Below are positions 52,708 to 62,200 of a stretch of DNA of 64,000 nt, in pieces. The stretch comes from Blastochloris sulfoviridis. Its GTDB lineage: Bacteria > Pseudomonadota > Alphaproteobacteria > Rhizobiales > Xanthobacteraceae. Under the pieces are notes generated by a model. It had not been told where the DNA came from. It saw nothing but the letters and a program-made list of their open reading frames with translations, and did no database searches. Made by a program: the position numbers and the translations under genes. Where the stretch lies: contig NZ_VWPL01000001.1 in assembly GCF_008630065.1 (NCBI RefSeq), positions 1-64,000 of the forward strand, in the 5' to 3' direction. How positions within the stretch are numbered: the first letter of the stretch is position 1; every line of letters begins with the position of its first letter.

Positions 52708-53478
52708 TCAACGGGCCTCCCATTTGGCCGGACGCTTTTCCAAGAAGGCGACGAGACCCTCGACGGCATCGTGGCTGGACATCAGCTCGTCGAGATAGAG
52801 CCGCTCGACCGCGGCGAGTTTCGCCGTCACCCGCTCAACGAAATCGAACCGCGCCGCGCGCACGGCGAAGCGCAGCGAGGACGGGCTGAGGGGTTTCAGC
52901 GCGCGGTCGAACCAGTCGAGCGCCGCCTGTTCGGGATCGTCCGACACGGCGTGGACGAGGCCGATGCGCCACGCCTCCTCGGCCCCGATCGGCTGGCCGG
53001 ACACCAGAATCGCCTCGGCTGCGCCGCGGGCGATGCGCTCGGGCAGGATGCAGGATGCCGGCGGCGCGAACACGCCAAGCTGGATCTCGGGCTGGCCGAA
53101 TTTCGCGTCCGGCGCGGCGAAGATCAGGTTGCCGGCGATCGCTACCTCCATGCCGCCGCCGAGGCACTGGCCGCGCACGGCCGCCAGCACCGGCACCGGC
53201 GACGAGACCAGGCGCACGACCAGCGCATTGAAGCCCTTCAGCATCGCCTCGAACTGGCCCGGCAGGTGCTCCTGCACGCTGGCACCGAAGCTGAAGTGCG
53301 GACCCTCATGGTCGATCAGCACCGCCTTCAGGCGGGCATCGCCGAGGTTCTCCGCCAACGCGGCGTCGAGTGCTGCGATCATCGCGGCATCGACGATGTT
53401 GGCCTTCGGCCGCGCCAGCCGCAGCCGCAGCAGGGCGCCGTCGCGGTCGTGCCAGACCTTCAGCGGCTCATCGCTCAT
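52708..53478 (-). CDS. dch: Cyclohexa-1,5-diene-1-carbonyl-CoA hydratase
   Basis: This 256-residue crotonase has FSFGASVQEHLPGQ (about 72-85) and LAAVRGQCLGGGMEVAIAGNLIFAAPDAKFGQPEIQLGVF (about 110-150). The glutamine-rich QCLGGGME loop and the length fit diene-carbonyl-CoA hydratases, and the gene sits between oah and bcrC. It adds water to the reductase product to give 6-hydroxycyclohex-1-ene-1-carbonyl-CoA. The ATG at 53478 overlaps the oah stop by four bases. Rhodopseudomonas uses a different, cyclohexene-type branch, so this is the Thauera-type enzyme. Confidence 0.9.
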   Translation of the reverse strand: MSDEPLKVWHDRDGALLRLRLARPKANIVDAAMIAALDAALAENLGDARLKAVLIDHEGPHFSFGASVQEHLPGQFEAMLKGFNALVVRLVSSPVPVLAAVRGQCLGGGMEVAIAGNLIFAAPDAKFGQPEIQLGVFAPPASCILPERIARGAAEAILVSGQPIGAEEAWRIGLVHAVSDDPEQAALDWFDRALKPLSPSSLRFAVRAARFDFVERVTAKLAAVERLYLDELMSSHDAVEGLVAFLEKRPAKWEAR

Positions 53479-54611
53479 CGTGCCGCCCTCGCCTTGGGCA
53501 GCAGGCTTTCGGTGAGGTCGTCGGTCCACGGCGTGCCGGCGGCGAGCGCCTGGCGCAGCGCGACGAAATCGATCTCGCGATCCTCCTTGGTGCCCTCGTT
53601 GAAGGCGCGGAAGCCGGCGCGCGCCTCGGTCATCATGTTGAGCGCCAGCCAGGCGCGGCTGTTCTCCTTGTTGGCATTCCAGGCGTCGATCTTGGGCTTG
53701 CGCAGTTCCTCGATGGTCTTGGTGAAGCAGTCGGGGAAGGTGAGCAGGATCTTGGCGCACAGCTCCTCGACCTTGGCGTCGAGCAGCGACAGATCGACGG
53801 CGCCCTTCTTCAGCACCTCCTTGGCGGCGGCCAGCTCGGCCCCGGTCTTCGGCTCGCCATGGACGATGCGGCCGTAGGCGTCGAGCCAGCGGTCGGTGAT
53901 CACCAGCGGATTGGCGACGAATTCGCCATCGACCTTCAGCGCCGGCACGATGTCGGTGATCATGCCGAAGCGATAGGCCTTGTGCGCCGACCACGGCTCG
54001 CACAGCGAGCCCGACACCATGGCCATCTCGCAGCCGATCATCACCGGCAGGAAATCGGTGGCGCCGCCGATCGGTGCCGAGCCGTGCTTGGGGCCAGCCT
54101 GGCCGAAGCGCGCCATGTCCTGCGCGACGGTGAAGTCGCAGGCCATGCCGATCTCCTGCCCGCCGCCGATGCGCATGCCGTTGACGCGACAGATCACCGG
54201 CTTGTCGCAGCCGAGGATGGCCGACACCATGTCGTTGAACAGCCGCATGTACTGCCGGTATTCCTGGGGATTTCCGGCGTAGTATTCGGCGTATTCCTTG
54301 GTGTTGCCGCCGGTGCAGAACGCCTTGTCGCCGGCACCGGTGAACACCACCGCCACCACATCGCGGGCGTTGGAGGCGTTGCGGAAGGCGGAGATGGTGC
54401 CCTTCACCATCTCGGTGGTGTAGGAGTTGAACTGCGCCGGATTGTCGAGGGTGATCCAGGCATTGAACAGCCCCGGCACCACCTTGCCGTCCGGCGTTCT
54501 GGCCGGGCGCTTCTCGTAGATCACGCCGGGCGCGTCGATGTCGGCGACGAGGTCGTGGTTCTTGAGTTCGAGCGGCGCGATGCTGTCGCGGGCGGCGCTG
54601 GTTACGGGCAT
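53475..54611 (-). CDS. oah: 6-oxocyclohex-1-ene-1-carbonyl-CoA hydrolase
   Basis: A 378-residue crotonase-family hydrolase, longer than simple hydratases, as Oah is. Motifs include YEKRPARTPDGKVVPGLFNAWITLDNPAQFNSYTT, FCTGGNTKEYAEYYAGNPQEYRQYMRLFNDM and RVNGMRIGGGQEIGMACDFTVAQDMARFGQAGPKHGSAPIGGATDF. These are strongly characteristic of the ring-opening hydrolase that adds two waters and yields 3-hydroxypimelyl-CoA. It overlaps dch by four bases and follows had by 28 bases, so the three ring-processing enzymes are made together ahead of the reductase. Confidence 0.95.
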   Translation of the reverse strand: MPVTSAARDSIAPLELKNHDLVADIDAPGVIYEKRPARTPDGKVVPGLFNAWITLDNPAQFNSYTTEMVKGTISAFRNASNARDVVAVVFTGAGDKAFCTGGNTKEYAEYYAGNPQEYRQYMRLFNDMVSAILGCDKPVICRVNGMRIGGGQEIGMACDFTVAQDMARFGQAGPKHGSAPIGGATDFLPVMIGCEMAMVSGSLCEPWSAHKAYRFGMITDIVPALKVDGEFVANPLVITDRWLDAYGRIVHGEPKTGAELAAAKEVLKKGAVDLSLLDAKVEELCAKILLTFPDCFTKTIEELRKPKIDAWNANKENSRAWLALNMMTEARAGFRAFNEGTKEDREIDFVALRQALAAGTPWTDDLTESLLPKARAAR

Positions 54612-54639
54612 GTCTTCCCCCTCGTTCGTCTTGATGGCG

Positions 54640-55707
54640 TTACGGCATCAAAATGGCGCGCCGCGTCAGCTTGTGAGCGTGGGCGTCGGCGAACACCTGG
54701 TTGATGGCGTCGAGCGGGCGGCGTTCGATGAAGGCGGCAAGCTCGATCCTGCGGTCGAGCACCAGATCGAGCGCGCCGGGATAGAGTTCCGGCGGACAGC
54801 CCCAATTGCCGAGAGCCGAGGCGTGGAACGCCATCAGGTTCGACAGCCGCACCTCGACCTTGTCCATGGTGAAGCCGACCACCGCCAGCGTGGCGCCGTG
54901 CACCAGCAGGTTCCAGGCGGTGCCCTGCCCGGCCGCGGTGCCGGAGCATTCGAAGATCGCCCATTCGCGCGTCGAAAGCCCGCGCTCCTTGGCGAAGGCG
55001 ACGATGTCCTTCTTGAGGGTCTTCGGGTCCGCCTCGCGGGCATTGATGGTCTTGGCGGCACCGAACCGGCTGATGGCGTCGAGCTTCGCCGGGTCGACGT
55101 CGATCGCCACCACGGTGCCGCCGAACGCCGCGGCGACCTGCACGCAATAGCCGCCGACGCCGCCGGTGCCGATGACGATGCACAGCGTGCCCGGGCGGAC
55201 GCCCGCCTGCACCACCGCCTGATAGGGCGTGGTGACGGCGTCGGCGACCACCGAGACGTCGGCAAGCTCCAGGCCGGCGGCGGCAAGCCGCGCCTCGTCC
55301 ACCGGGCACAGGCCTTTTTCCGGCACCACGATGTGGCTGGCGAAACCGCCGTCGATGTCGTTGCCCGGCATCATTTGCGCAGCACAGATGGTGCCCTTGC
55401 CGCGCTTGCAGAGATCGCATTCCCCGCACGGGATCACCGCTGGGACGATGACCGCCCGGTCGAGCCAGGATTCCGCCCCGGCGCCGGCCTGGACCACGCG
55501 GCCGCTGATCTCGTGGCCGAGCGTCAGCGGCAGCGCATGATTGGTGCGCACGCCGTCATAGTAGAAGCCGAGGTCGGTGTGGCAGACGCCGCAGCCTGCG
55601 ACCTCCACCACCACCTGCCCGGCTGCCGGCGCGGCCAACGCCAGGGCCTCCCGCACCATGGGTTCGCCTGCGGCTGTCATCACCCATCGATAGGGTGCCT
55701 TGGACAT
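54640..55707 (-). CDS. had: 6-hydroxycyclohex-1-ene-1-carbonyl-CoA dehydrogenase
   Basis: This 355-residue zinc alcohol dehydrogenase has catalytic-zinc ligands C39 and H65 ([17 protein letters not shown]), the structural zinc cysteines C94, C97, C100 and C108 ([16 protein letters not shown]) and the NAD motif GTGGVGGYC (about 175). Context with oah, dch and bcr identifies it as Had, which oxidises the Dch product to the 6-oxo compound. GGGGGAAGAG precedes the ATG at 55707; an upstream in-frame start lacks a ribosome site. It is the first gene of the seven-gene operon, with the regulon palindrome 56 bases upstream. Confidence 0.93.
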   Translation of the reverse strand: MSKAPYRWVMTAAGEPMVREALALAAPAAGQVVVEVAGCGVCHTDLGFYYDGVRTNHALPLTLGHEISGRVVQAGAGAESWLDRAVIVPAVIPCGECDLCKRGKGTICAAQMMPGNDIDGGFASHIVVPEKGLCPVDEARLAAAGLELADVSVVADAVTTPYQAVVQAGVRPGTLCIVIGTGGVGGYCVQVAAAFGGTVVAIDVDPAKLDAISRFGAAKTINAREADPKTLKKDIVAFAKERGLSTREWAIFECSGTAAGQGTAWNLLVHGATLAVVGFTMDKVEVRLSNLMAFHASALGNWGCPPELYPGALDLVLDRRIELAAFIERRPLDAINQVFADAHAHKLTRRAILMP

Positions 55708-55762
55708 GTCTCTTCCCCCGGTCTTCCCAAGCCGACGGCGTCGAGGCCGCAGCGTTATTATT

Positions 55763-55782
55763 GCATTAGCGTACCATAATGC
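55763..55782. promoter_or_regulatory. Shared palindrome (benzoyl-CoA regulon), copy 2, before had
   Basis: GCATTAGCGTACCATAATGC has perfect GCATTA/TAATGC arms around an 8-base spacer. It is the most symmetric copy and is taken as the reference for the copies at 46763, 55866 and 31416. Confidence 0.75.
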
Positions 55783-55865
55783 GCCTTTGTCAAGACGGCC
55801 TTCTTGCGCGATAAATCGGCCCTTGGTCGCCTTGACGGACCAGTGCGGCCATGGCACGGGTAAAT

Positions 55866-55885
55866 GTATTTTCGTACTATAATGC
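55866..55885. promoter_or_regulatory. Shared palindrome (benzoyl-CoA regulon), copy 3, before gcdH
   Basis: GTATTTTCGTACTATAATGC matches the had site in 16 of 20 positions, and two more downstream bases agree. It ends 27 bases before the gcdH ATG. Together with copy 2, the divergent had-gcdH region carries one site for each direction. Confidence 0.65.
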
Positions 55886-55912
55886 GCAATTAACCGACCG
55901 GGAGAACAGTCG

Positions 55913-57100
55913 ATGTCCGCCGACCAAAGCCGCTTCCTGTGGGACGATCCCCTGCTGTTCGACGACTGCCTGAGCGAGGACGAGCGGCTGGTGCGCGACA
56001 GCGCCCGCGACTACTGCCAGGACAGGCTGATGCCACGCATTCTCGCCGCCAACCGGCACGAGACCTTCGACCGCGAGGTAATGACCGAGATGGGCGCGCT
56101 CGGCTTCCTCGGGCCGACCCTGAGCGAGGAGTATGGCGGCGCCGGCACCAATTACGTCAGCTACGGCCTGATCGCGCGTGAGGTCGAGCGGGTCGATTCG
56201 GGCTACCGCTCGGCGATGAGCGTGCAGTCATCCTTGGTGATGTACCCGATCGATGCCTACGGCTCGGAGGCGCAGCGGCGGAAATACCTGCCAATGCTTG
56301 CCAGCGGCGAGTGGATCGGCTGCTTCGGCCTCACCGAGCCCGACGCCGGCTCCGATCCCGGCGGCATGCGCACCCGCGCCCGCAAGACCGATGGCGGCTG
56401 GCTGCTCAACGGCACCAAGATGTGGATCACCAATTCGCCGATCGCCGACGTGTTCGTGGTGTGGGCGAAGGATGACGGCGGCGTCATCCGCGGCTTCATC
56501 CTCGACAAGGGCATGAAGGGGCTGTCGGCGCCCAAGATCGAGGGCAAGTTCTCGCTGCGCGCCTCGGCCACCGGCGAGATCGTGATGGACCAGGTGTTCG
56601 TGCCCGACGACAATCTCCTGCCCAACGTCACCGGCCTCAAGGGCCCGTTCGGCTGTCTCAACCGCGCCCGCTTCGGCATCGCCTGGGGCGTGCTCGGCGC
56701 CGCCGAGTTCTGCTTCCACGCCGCGCGGCAATACACCCTCGACCGCAAGCAGTTCGGCCGGCCTCTGGCCGCCAATCAGCTCATCCAGCTCAAGCTCGCC
56801 AACATGCAGACCGAGATCACGCTCGGGCTCACCGCCTGCCTCAGGCTCGGGCGGCTGTTCGACGAAGGCAAGATGGCGCCGGAGATGATCTCGCTGCTCA
56901 AGCGCAACAATTGCGGCAAGGCGCTGGAGATCGCCCGCATCGCGCGCGACATGCACGGCGGCAACGGCATCTCGGACGAGTTCCATGTCATCCGCCACGC
57001 CATGAACCTGGAGGCGGTCAACACCTATGAGGGCACGCACGACGTGCACGCCTTGATCCTGGGGCGGGCAATCGCCGGGCTCAGCGCCTTCGCCGGATGA
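55913..57100 (+). CDS. gcdH: Glutaryl-CoA dehydrogenase
   Basis: A 395-residue acyl-CoA dehydrogenase with [21 protein letters not shown] (about 140-160), [16 protein letters not shown] and the catalytic glutamate in [18 protein letters not shown] (about E373). The YEGTHDVH pattern and the start [17 protein letters not shown] are characteristic of glutaryl-CoA dehydrogenases. The enzyme oxidises and decarboxylates glutaryl-CoA to crotonyl-CoA. That is the step that follows conversion of 3-hydroxypimelyl-CoA to glutaryl-CoA in the benzoyl-CoA route. GGGAGAA precedes the ATG. It is divergent from had and shares the regulon palindromes. Confidence 0.93.
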   Translation: MSADQSRFLWDDPLLFDDCLSEDERLVRDSARDYCQDRLMPRILAANRHETFDREVMTEMGALGFLGPTLSEEYGGAGTNYVSYGLIAREVERVDSGYRSAMSVQSSLVMYPIDAYGSEAQRRKYLPMLASGEWIGCFGLTEPDAGSDPGGMRTRARKTDGGWLLNGTKMWITNSPIADVFVVWAKDDGGVIRGFILDKGMKGLSAPKIEGKFSLRASATGEIVMDQVFVPDDNLLPNVTGLKGPFGCLNRARFGIAWGVLGAAEFCFHAARQYTLDRKQFGRPLAANQLIQLKLANMQTEITLGLTACLRLGRLFDEGKMAPEMISLLKRNNCGKALEIARIARDMHGGNGISDEFHVIRHAMNLEAVNTYEGTHDVHALILGRAIAGLSAFAG

Positions 57101-57107
57101 TGCGAGG

Positions 57108-57125
57108 TCCGGCCTCAGGGCCGGA
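57108..57125 (+). terminator. CCGG hairpin after gcdH
   Basis: TCCGGCC and GGCCGGA form a 7-bp stem with a TCAG loop, seven bases after the stop. A T-run is lacking. Confidence 0.55.
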
Positions 57126-57238
57126 ATGCGCGCGATCTTCGGGGCACCCGGCGCCCCGTCGTCGCGCCGGGTTGCACCAGAGATGGCGGCGCGATCAGCG
57201 GTTCCGTCTCACGGAAAAACAACGGATCGGAAACAAAT

Positions 57239-57269
57239 CGTCTCATATGAGACGTGAGACGCGTCTCAC
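57239..57269. promoter_or_regulatory. Two overlapping perfect palindromes built from TGAGACG boxes
   Basis: CGTCTCATATGAGACG (57239-57254) and GTGAGACGCGTCTCAC (57254-57269) are both perfect palindromes sharing one base. They contain four copies of TGAGACG/CGTCTCA. The pair lies 48 bases past the 3' end of the tRNA gene and may be its terminator (ATTTGTTT follows on the minus strand) or a protein-binding cluster. Confidence 0.6.
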
Positions 57270-57316
57270 GTTCCGCGTCCGTTCTCCACCAACAACATTT
57301 AAGTCTTTGATTTTAT

Positions 57317-57392
<76 letters not shown>

Positions 57393-57774
57393 GCTGGGAA
57401 ACGGCTCTCGTTTCCTGCGAATGACGCGTTGGTAACAGAGCGAAGGTGGGGTGTCCAGCCCACCAATGCGCCTCGCCTGCAAAGCCTGGGGAGAGGTTCG
57501 AACTTCACCACGGCAGCGGCGAACCGGGCGGGTCCAGACCACCCTCATTCTAGCGGGCCCGTACCTGCCGTCGAGCGCGCGATCCGCCCGTCGCGCGACC
57601 GGCCGGGGACTTTGTCGAGACGGTCGGGGGCGCGACACCGGCACGGCGGGTTCCCTTCCCCTCGCCGCCTTGCGGCTCGGCCGGGAACGACGGCGCGGCA
57701 GGAATGCCGCGTCGCACCTATTCCGCCCTCAGCAACGACTTCATCCGATGTGAATTCATGACCCAACGCTGGTC
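57393..57774. other. Intergenic region between tRNA-Lys and the carboxyltransferase gene
   Basis: This 382-base gap is GC-rich. It holds the upstream region of tRNA-Lys near 57393-57450 and the 3' flank of the minus-strand carboxyltransferase gene. I see no gene, repeat or attachment-site duplication of the tRNA end. Confidence 0.6.
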
Positions 57775-59382
<1,608 letters not shown>

Positions 59383-59621
59383 GGTCGTCTCCCGTTTCAG
59401 CCCGGCACTTTTTGCGGCCGGTTCCCCCTATCTATGACGCAAGCGCGGGGACGGCGGAAGCTGACCGTTGGTTCAGGATGCAACCAATTGGGAGGTTCGG
59501 CCGGGCGCGCCCTGCCTGCCGTCAGAGAAAATGACTGTCGAAACAAAGGCGTGGAGGGCAAGACCGGAGCCCGGCCGCAAACACGGCGGATCAGGTCAGA
59601 TGTCCCGGCGATGGAGCTAGA

Positions 59622-59984
59622 TCAATTTCTCGACCAATACTCGTAAACCTTGTTCAATTCCTTGGCAAAGAACACCTGCTTCTCGGATACGTCGTACCCG
59701 AGAGTTGCCGCAAAATCGAAAAACCCGTCACCCGGCCGTCCATCCGATTTGGCGACGACGACCACAGATAGCATGCCACGATCTTTTTCGCTTTCCTCCC
59801 TTGAAATATCACAAAGTAATTTATAAAATCTCCCGTCTATATGTGAAATATTGACTGCTGTTATCTTCTTGCATATACATCCATAAGTTATCACGCTACG
59901 GCGTTTTGCAGCCAATATCATCTCATTTCGCGCCTCTTCTTTTGCCTCACTCCAATCAACATCAGTATAGTCGCTAAGTTGCAT
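59622..59984 (-). CDS. Orphan 120-residue protein of unknown function, AT-richer than neighbours
   Basis: I do not assign a function. The protein is acidic/basic mixed with no membrane segment. Notable stretches are DWSEAKEEARNEMILAAKRR, SVITYGCICKKITAVNISH, GRFYKLLCDISREESEKDRG and MLSVVVVAKSDGRPGDGFFDF. It has three cysteines. Bases about 59760-59960 are visibly richer in A+T and use codons such as ATA and AAA that are rare elsewhere in the window, which suggests recent acquisition. A strong ribosome site (GAGGGGAGGG) precedes the ATG, so it is probably expressed. It follows the GST gene by 12 bases on the same strand. Confidence 0.75.
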   Translation of the reverse strand: MQLSDYTDVDWSEAKEEARNEMILAAKRRSVITYGCICKKITAVNISHIDGRFYKLLCDISREESEKDRGMLSVVVVAKSDGRPGDGFFDFAATLGYDVSEKQVFFAKELNKVYEYWSRN

Positions 59985-59996
59985 CTGTCCCTCCCC

Positions 59997-60671
59997 TCAA
60001 CTCATGCGCTTGACCTCGGGCCAGTCGATCTCGCTGCGCGAGACCACCCAGGTCTCCTTCAGCGCCTGGGCCTTCCAGGCCTTGAAGGCCGGCAGGCTTT
60101 CCACCGCCTCCATGTAGCGGGCGGCCGTATCATCCACCGCCACGTCATAGGTGCGGAACCGCGTCACCACCGGGGCGAACATGGCGTCGGCGATGCCGAA
60201 CGCGCCGAACAGGAACGGCCCGCCGGCGCCGAACCGCTCCCGGCACTCCCGCCAGATGGCCAGGATGCGCTCGACATTGGCCGCCGCCTCCGGCGTCAGC
60301 GCCCGCGACTCGATCGGCCGCCACAGGTTCATCGGCAGCAGCTTGCGCAGGGCGGAAAAGCCGGCATGCATCTCCGCCGAAACCGCGCGCGCCACGGCCC
60401 GCGCCGCCGGGTCGACCGGCCACAGCGCGCGGTCGGGGAACCGCTCGGCGAGGTATTCGAGAATCGCCAGCGACTCCCACACCCGGATGTCGCCGTCGAT
60501 CAGGCAGGGCACCTTGCCGGTGGGTGAATGGCGGGCGATTTCGGCCTTGGTGTCAGGCTGGTCGAGCGGGATCACCGTCTCCTCGAACGGGATGCCGGCC
60601 ACCGTCAGCGCCACCCAGGGCCGCATCGACCAGGACGAGTAGTTCTTGTTGCCGATCACAAGGCGCAGCAT
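59997..60671 (-). CDS. Glutathione S-transferase family protein
   Basis: A 224-residue GST. The thioredoxin-like N-terminal domain has LVIGNKNYSSWSMRPWVAL, with the serine pair near residue 13 as likely glutathione contact, then TGKVPCLIDGDIRVWESLAILEYLAERFP (the cis-Pro and Glu-Ser motif, about 50-78). A helical C-terminal domain follows. The NKNYSSWSMRPW start places it with the maleylacetoacetate-isomerase-like/YfcF-type group of proteobacterial GSTs. The substrate is unknown. ATG 60671 follows GAGCGGA. It may be co-transcribed with the downstream orphan. Confidence 0.88.
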   Translation of the reverse strand: MLRLVIGNKNYSSWSMRPWVALTVAGIPFEETVIPLDQPDTKAEIARHSPTGKVPCLIDGDIRVWESLAILEYLAERFPDRALWPVDPAARAVARAVSAEMHAGFSALRKLLPMNLWRPIESRALTPEAAANVERILAIWRECRERFGAGGPFLFGAFGIADAMFAPVVTRFRTYDVAVDDTAARYMEAVESLPAFKAWKAQALKETWVVSRSEIDWPEVKRMS

Positions 60672-60868
60672 TCCGCTCAGGCTCCGATGGCACGTCCTGC
60701 CGCGGAAGCTGCCATGGCCGAGGCATCCGCACAATTGCCCGTATCGATTCGCGCCCGGATCGACCCGCGCCCGCACGGACTGGCGCCGGCGGGCCGGCCG
60801 ATCGTCGAGTTGCCGGCGGCCCGGGGGCTGCCTACCATGCCGGCCCTTTTCAACGCGGGCTTGGCGGC

Positions 60869-61567
60869 ATGGGCGATTTCACGTTTCTCGACCTTGCGGC
60901 GTTCGCCACCTTCGTTTTCACCTGGGCCGGCTATCACGCGGTGCTGGAGTGGAGCCCGTTCGCGGCGCGCAATCTCAACCACATCATGGAGCGCTACCGC
61001 CACGCCTGGATGCACCAGATGCTGGCCCGCGACGTGCGCATCGTCGACACCCAGATCATGGCCTCGGTGCAGAACGGCAGCGCGTTCTTCGCCTCCAGCT
61101 CGCTGTTTGCCATCGGCGGCGCGCTGGCGCTGTTGCGCGCCAGCGACGACGCCATGCGGCTGATGGAGGGGCTGCCCTTCAACATCCAGACCACGCGGGG
61201 GGTGTGGGAGCTCAAGGTGCTCGGCTTGACGGTGATGTTCGTCTACGCGTTCTTCAAGTTCGCGTGGTCGTACCGGCTGTTCAACTACGCCGCCATCGTG
61301 ATGGGCTCGGTGCCAGCCGCCGAATTCAAGGAAGACCCGGCGGCGATCGCCATCGCCAACCGCGCGGCCAAGCTGCACGCGCTCGCCGGCCGGCATTTCA
61401 ACCGCGGCCAGCGGGCGCTGTTCTTCGCGCTCGGCTATCTCGGCTGGTTCATCAGCGCCTGGGCGCTGCTCGCCACCACCCTCGCCGTGCTGGTGGTGAT
61501 GCTGCGCCGGCAATATGGCAAGGAGTTCCAGAGACTGTTCGAAGGCGATCCGATCGCGTTCAAATGA
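60869..61567 (+). CDS. DUF599 family membrane protein
   Basis: A 232-residue membrane protein with about four hydrophobic segments: FLDLAAFATFVFTWAGYHAVL at the start, SSSLFAIGGALALL, LKVLGLTVMFVYAFFKFAW and the C-terminal LGYLGWFISAWALLATTLAVLVVML. The conserved RNLNHIMERYRHAWMHQMLARDVRIVDTQ and WSYRLFNYAAIVMGSVP stretches identify the DUF599 family, whose function is unknown. It is divergent from the GST gene. The ATG at 60869 has only a weak G-rich ribosome site, but no better start is in frame near it. Confidence 0.85.
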   Translation: MGDFTFLDLAAFATFVFTWAGYHAVLEWSPFAARNLNHIMERYRHAWMHQMLARDVRIVDTQIMASVQNGSAFFASSSLFAIGGALALLRASDDAMRLMEGLPFNIQTTRGVWELKVLGLTVMFVYAFFKFAWSYRLFNYAAIVMGSVPAAEFKEDPAAIAIANRAAKLHALAGRHFNRGQRALFFALGYLGWFISAWALLATTLAVLVVMLRRQYGKEFQRLFEGDPIAFK

Positions 61568-61645
61568 TTGCGGCCGTCAGGCGAGGCCCGCTCTCACGCG
61601 ACACCTGCCCTCATGCGATGCTTGCCTTTACGCGTTACTGCGCCT

Positions 61646-61774
61646 TCACGCGATACTTGCCATGGCCGCCAGCACCGCGAAGGCCAGGGCGGCGCCGCTG
61701 GTCCAGGCCACCATCTGCCAGCCTTCGCTGGTGTCTTCGGTGTCGTCTCTCGGAGTGCTCGTGGACCAGCGCAT
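61646..61774 (-). CDS. Small 42-residue membrane protein
   Basis: From ATG 61774 the frame encodes MRWSTSTPRDDTEDTSEG followed by a single hydrophobic segment (WTSGAALAFAVLAAMA) and a short tail. A strong GAGGAG lies about seven bases upstream. The acidic head and one membrane segment are typical of small inner-membrane proteins. No family is recognised. A longer in-frame version from 61933 lacks a ribosome site and overlaps the DUF3253 leader. Confidence 0.5.
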   Translation of the reverse strand: MRWSTSTPRDDTEDTSEGWQMVAWTSGAALAFAVLAAMASIA

Positions 61775-61926
61775 CGCCCGCTCCTCGATCATCTGCAATA
61801 GGAAATGGCGGCCCGCCAGACCGGACCGTCGATGAAACCGTGTCCTTGCGTCGATCGTCCGATTGCACAGGTCAAACGCCCGTGGTTTCACCCGGTTCCG
61901 TTCGTCAAGAAAGTTAAAGCCCGGAT

Positions 61927-62187
61927 ATGACAAACACCGATGACGCCGCCGTTGCCCATGCCATCCTGGATCTCGCCGCGGCGCGCGGCGGCGGCACGCT
62001 GTGCCCGACCGAGGCGGCGCGCGCGGCCAGCGGCACGGCGGACTGGCACCATCTGATGCCGCTGGTGCGGCGGGTGGCGGTGCGGCTGGCGCTGGAGGGG
62101 CGGATCGTCATCACCCGCAAGGGCAAGCCGGTGGACCCGACCGACTTCAAAGGCGTCTACCGGCTCGGCCTGCCGCGCAACGATTGA
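61927..62187 (+). CDS. DUF3253 family protein
   Basis: This 86-residue protein matches the DUF3253 pattern: AILDLAAARGGGTLCPTEAARAAS, then DWHHLMPLVRRVAVRLALEGRIVITRKGKPVDPTDFKGVYRL. It looks like a small winged helix-turn-helix, so nucleic-acid binding is possible, but no function is established. It is complete and converges on the YdcF-like gene at a 13-base gap. Confidence 0.88.
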   Translation: MTNTDDAAVAHAILDLAAARGGGTLCPTEAARAASGTADWHHLMPLVRRVAVRLALEGRIVITRKGKPVDPTDFKGVYRLGLPRND

Positions 62188-62200
62188 GGTTACAGGCCCG

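Noticed and set aside
52708-54003. Longer version of the diene hydratase gene starting far upstream
   Set aside because: The extra part overlaps oah out of frame. The ATG at 53478 overlaps the oah stop and gives the normal family length.
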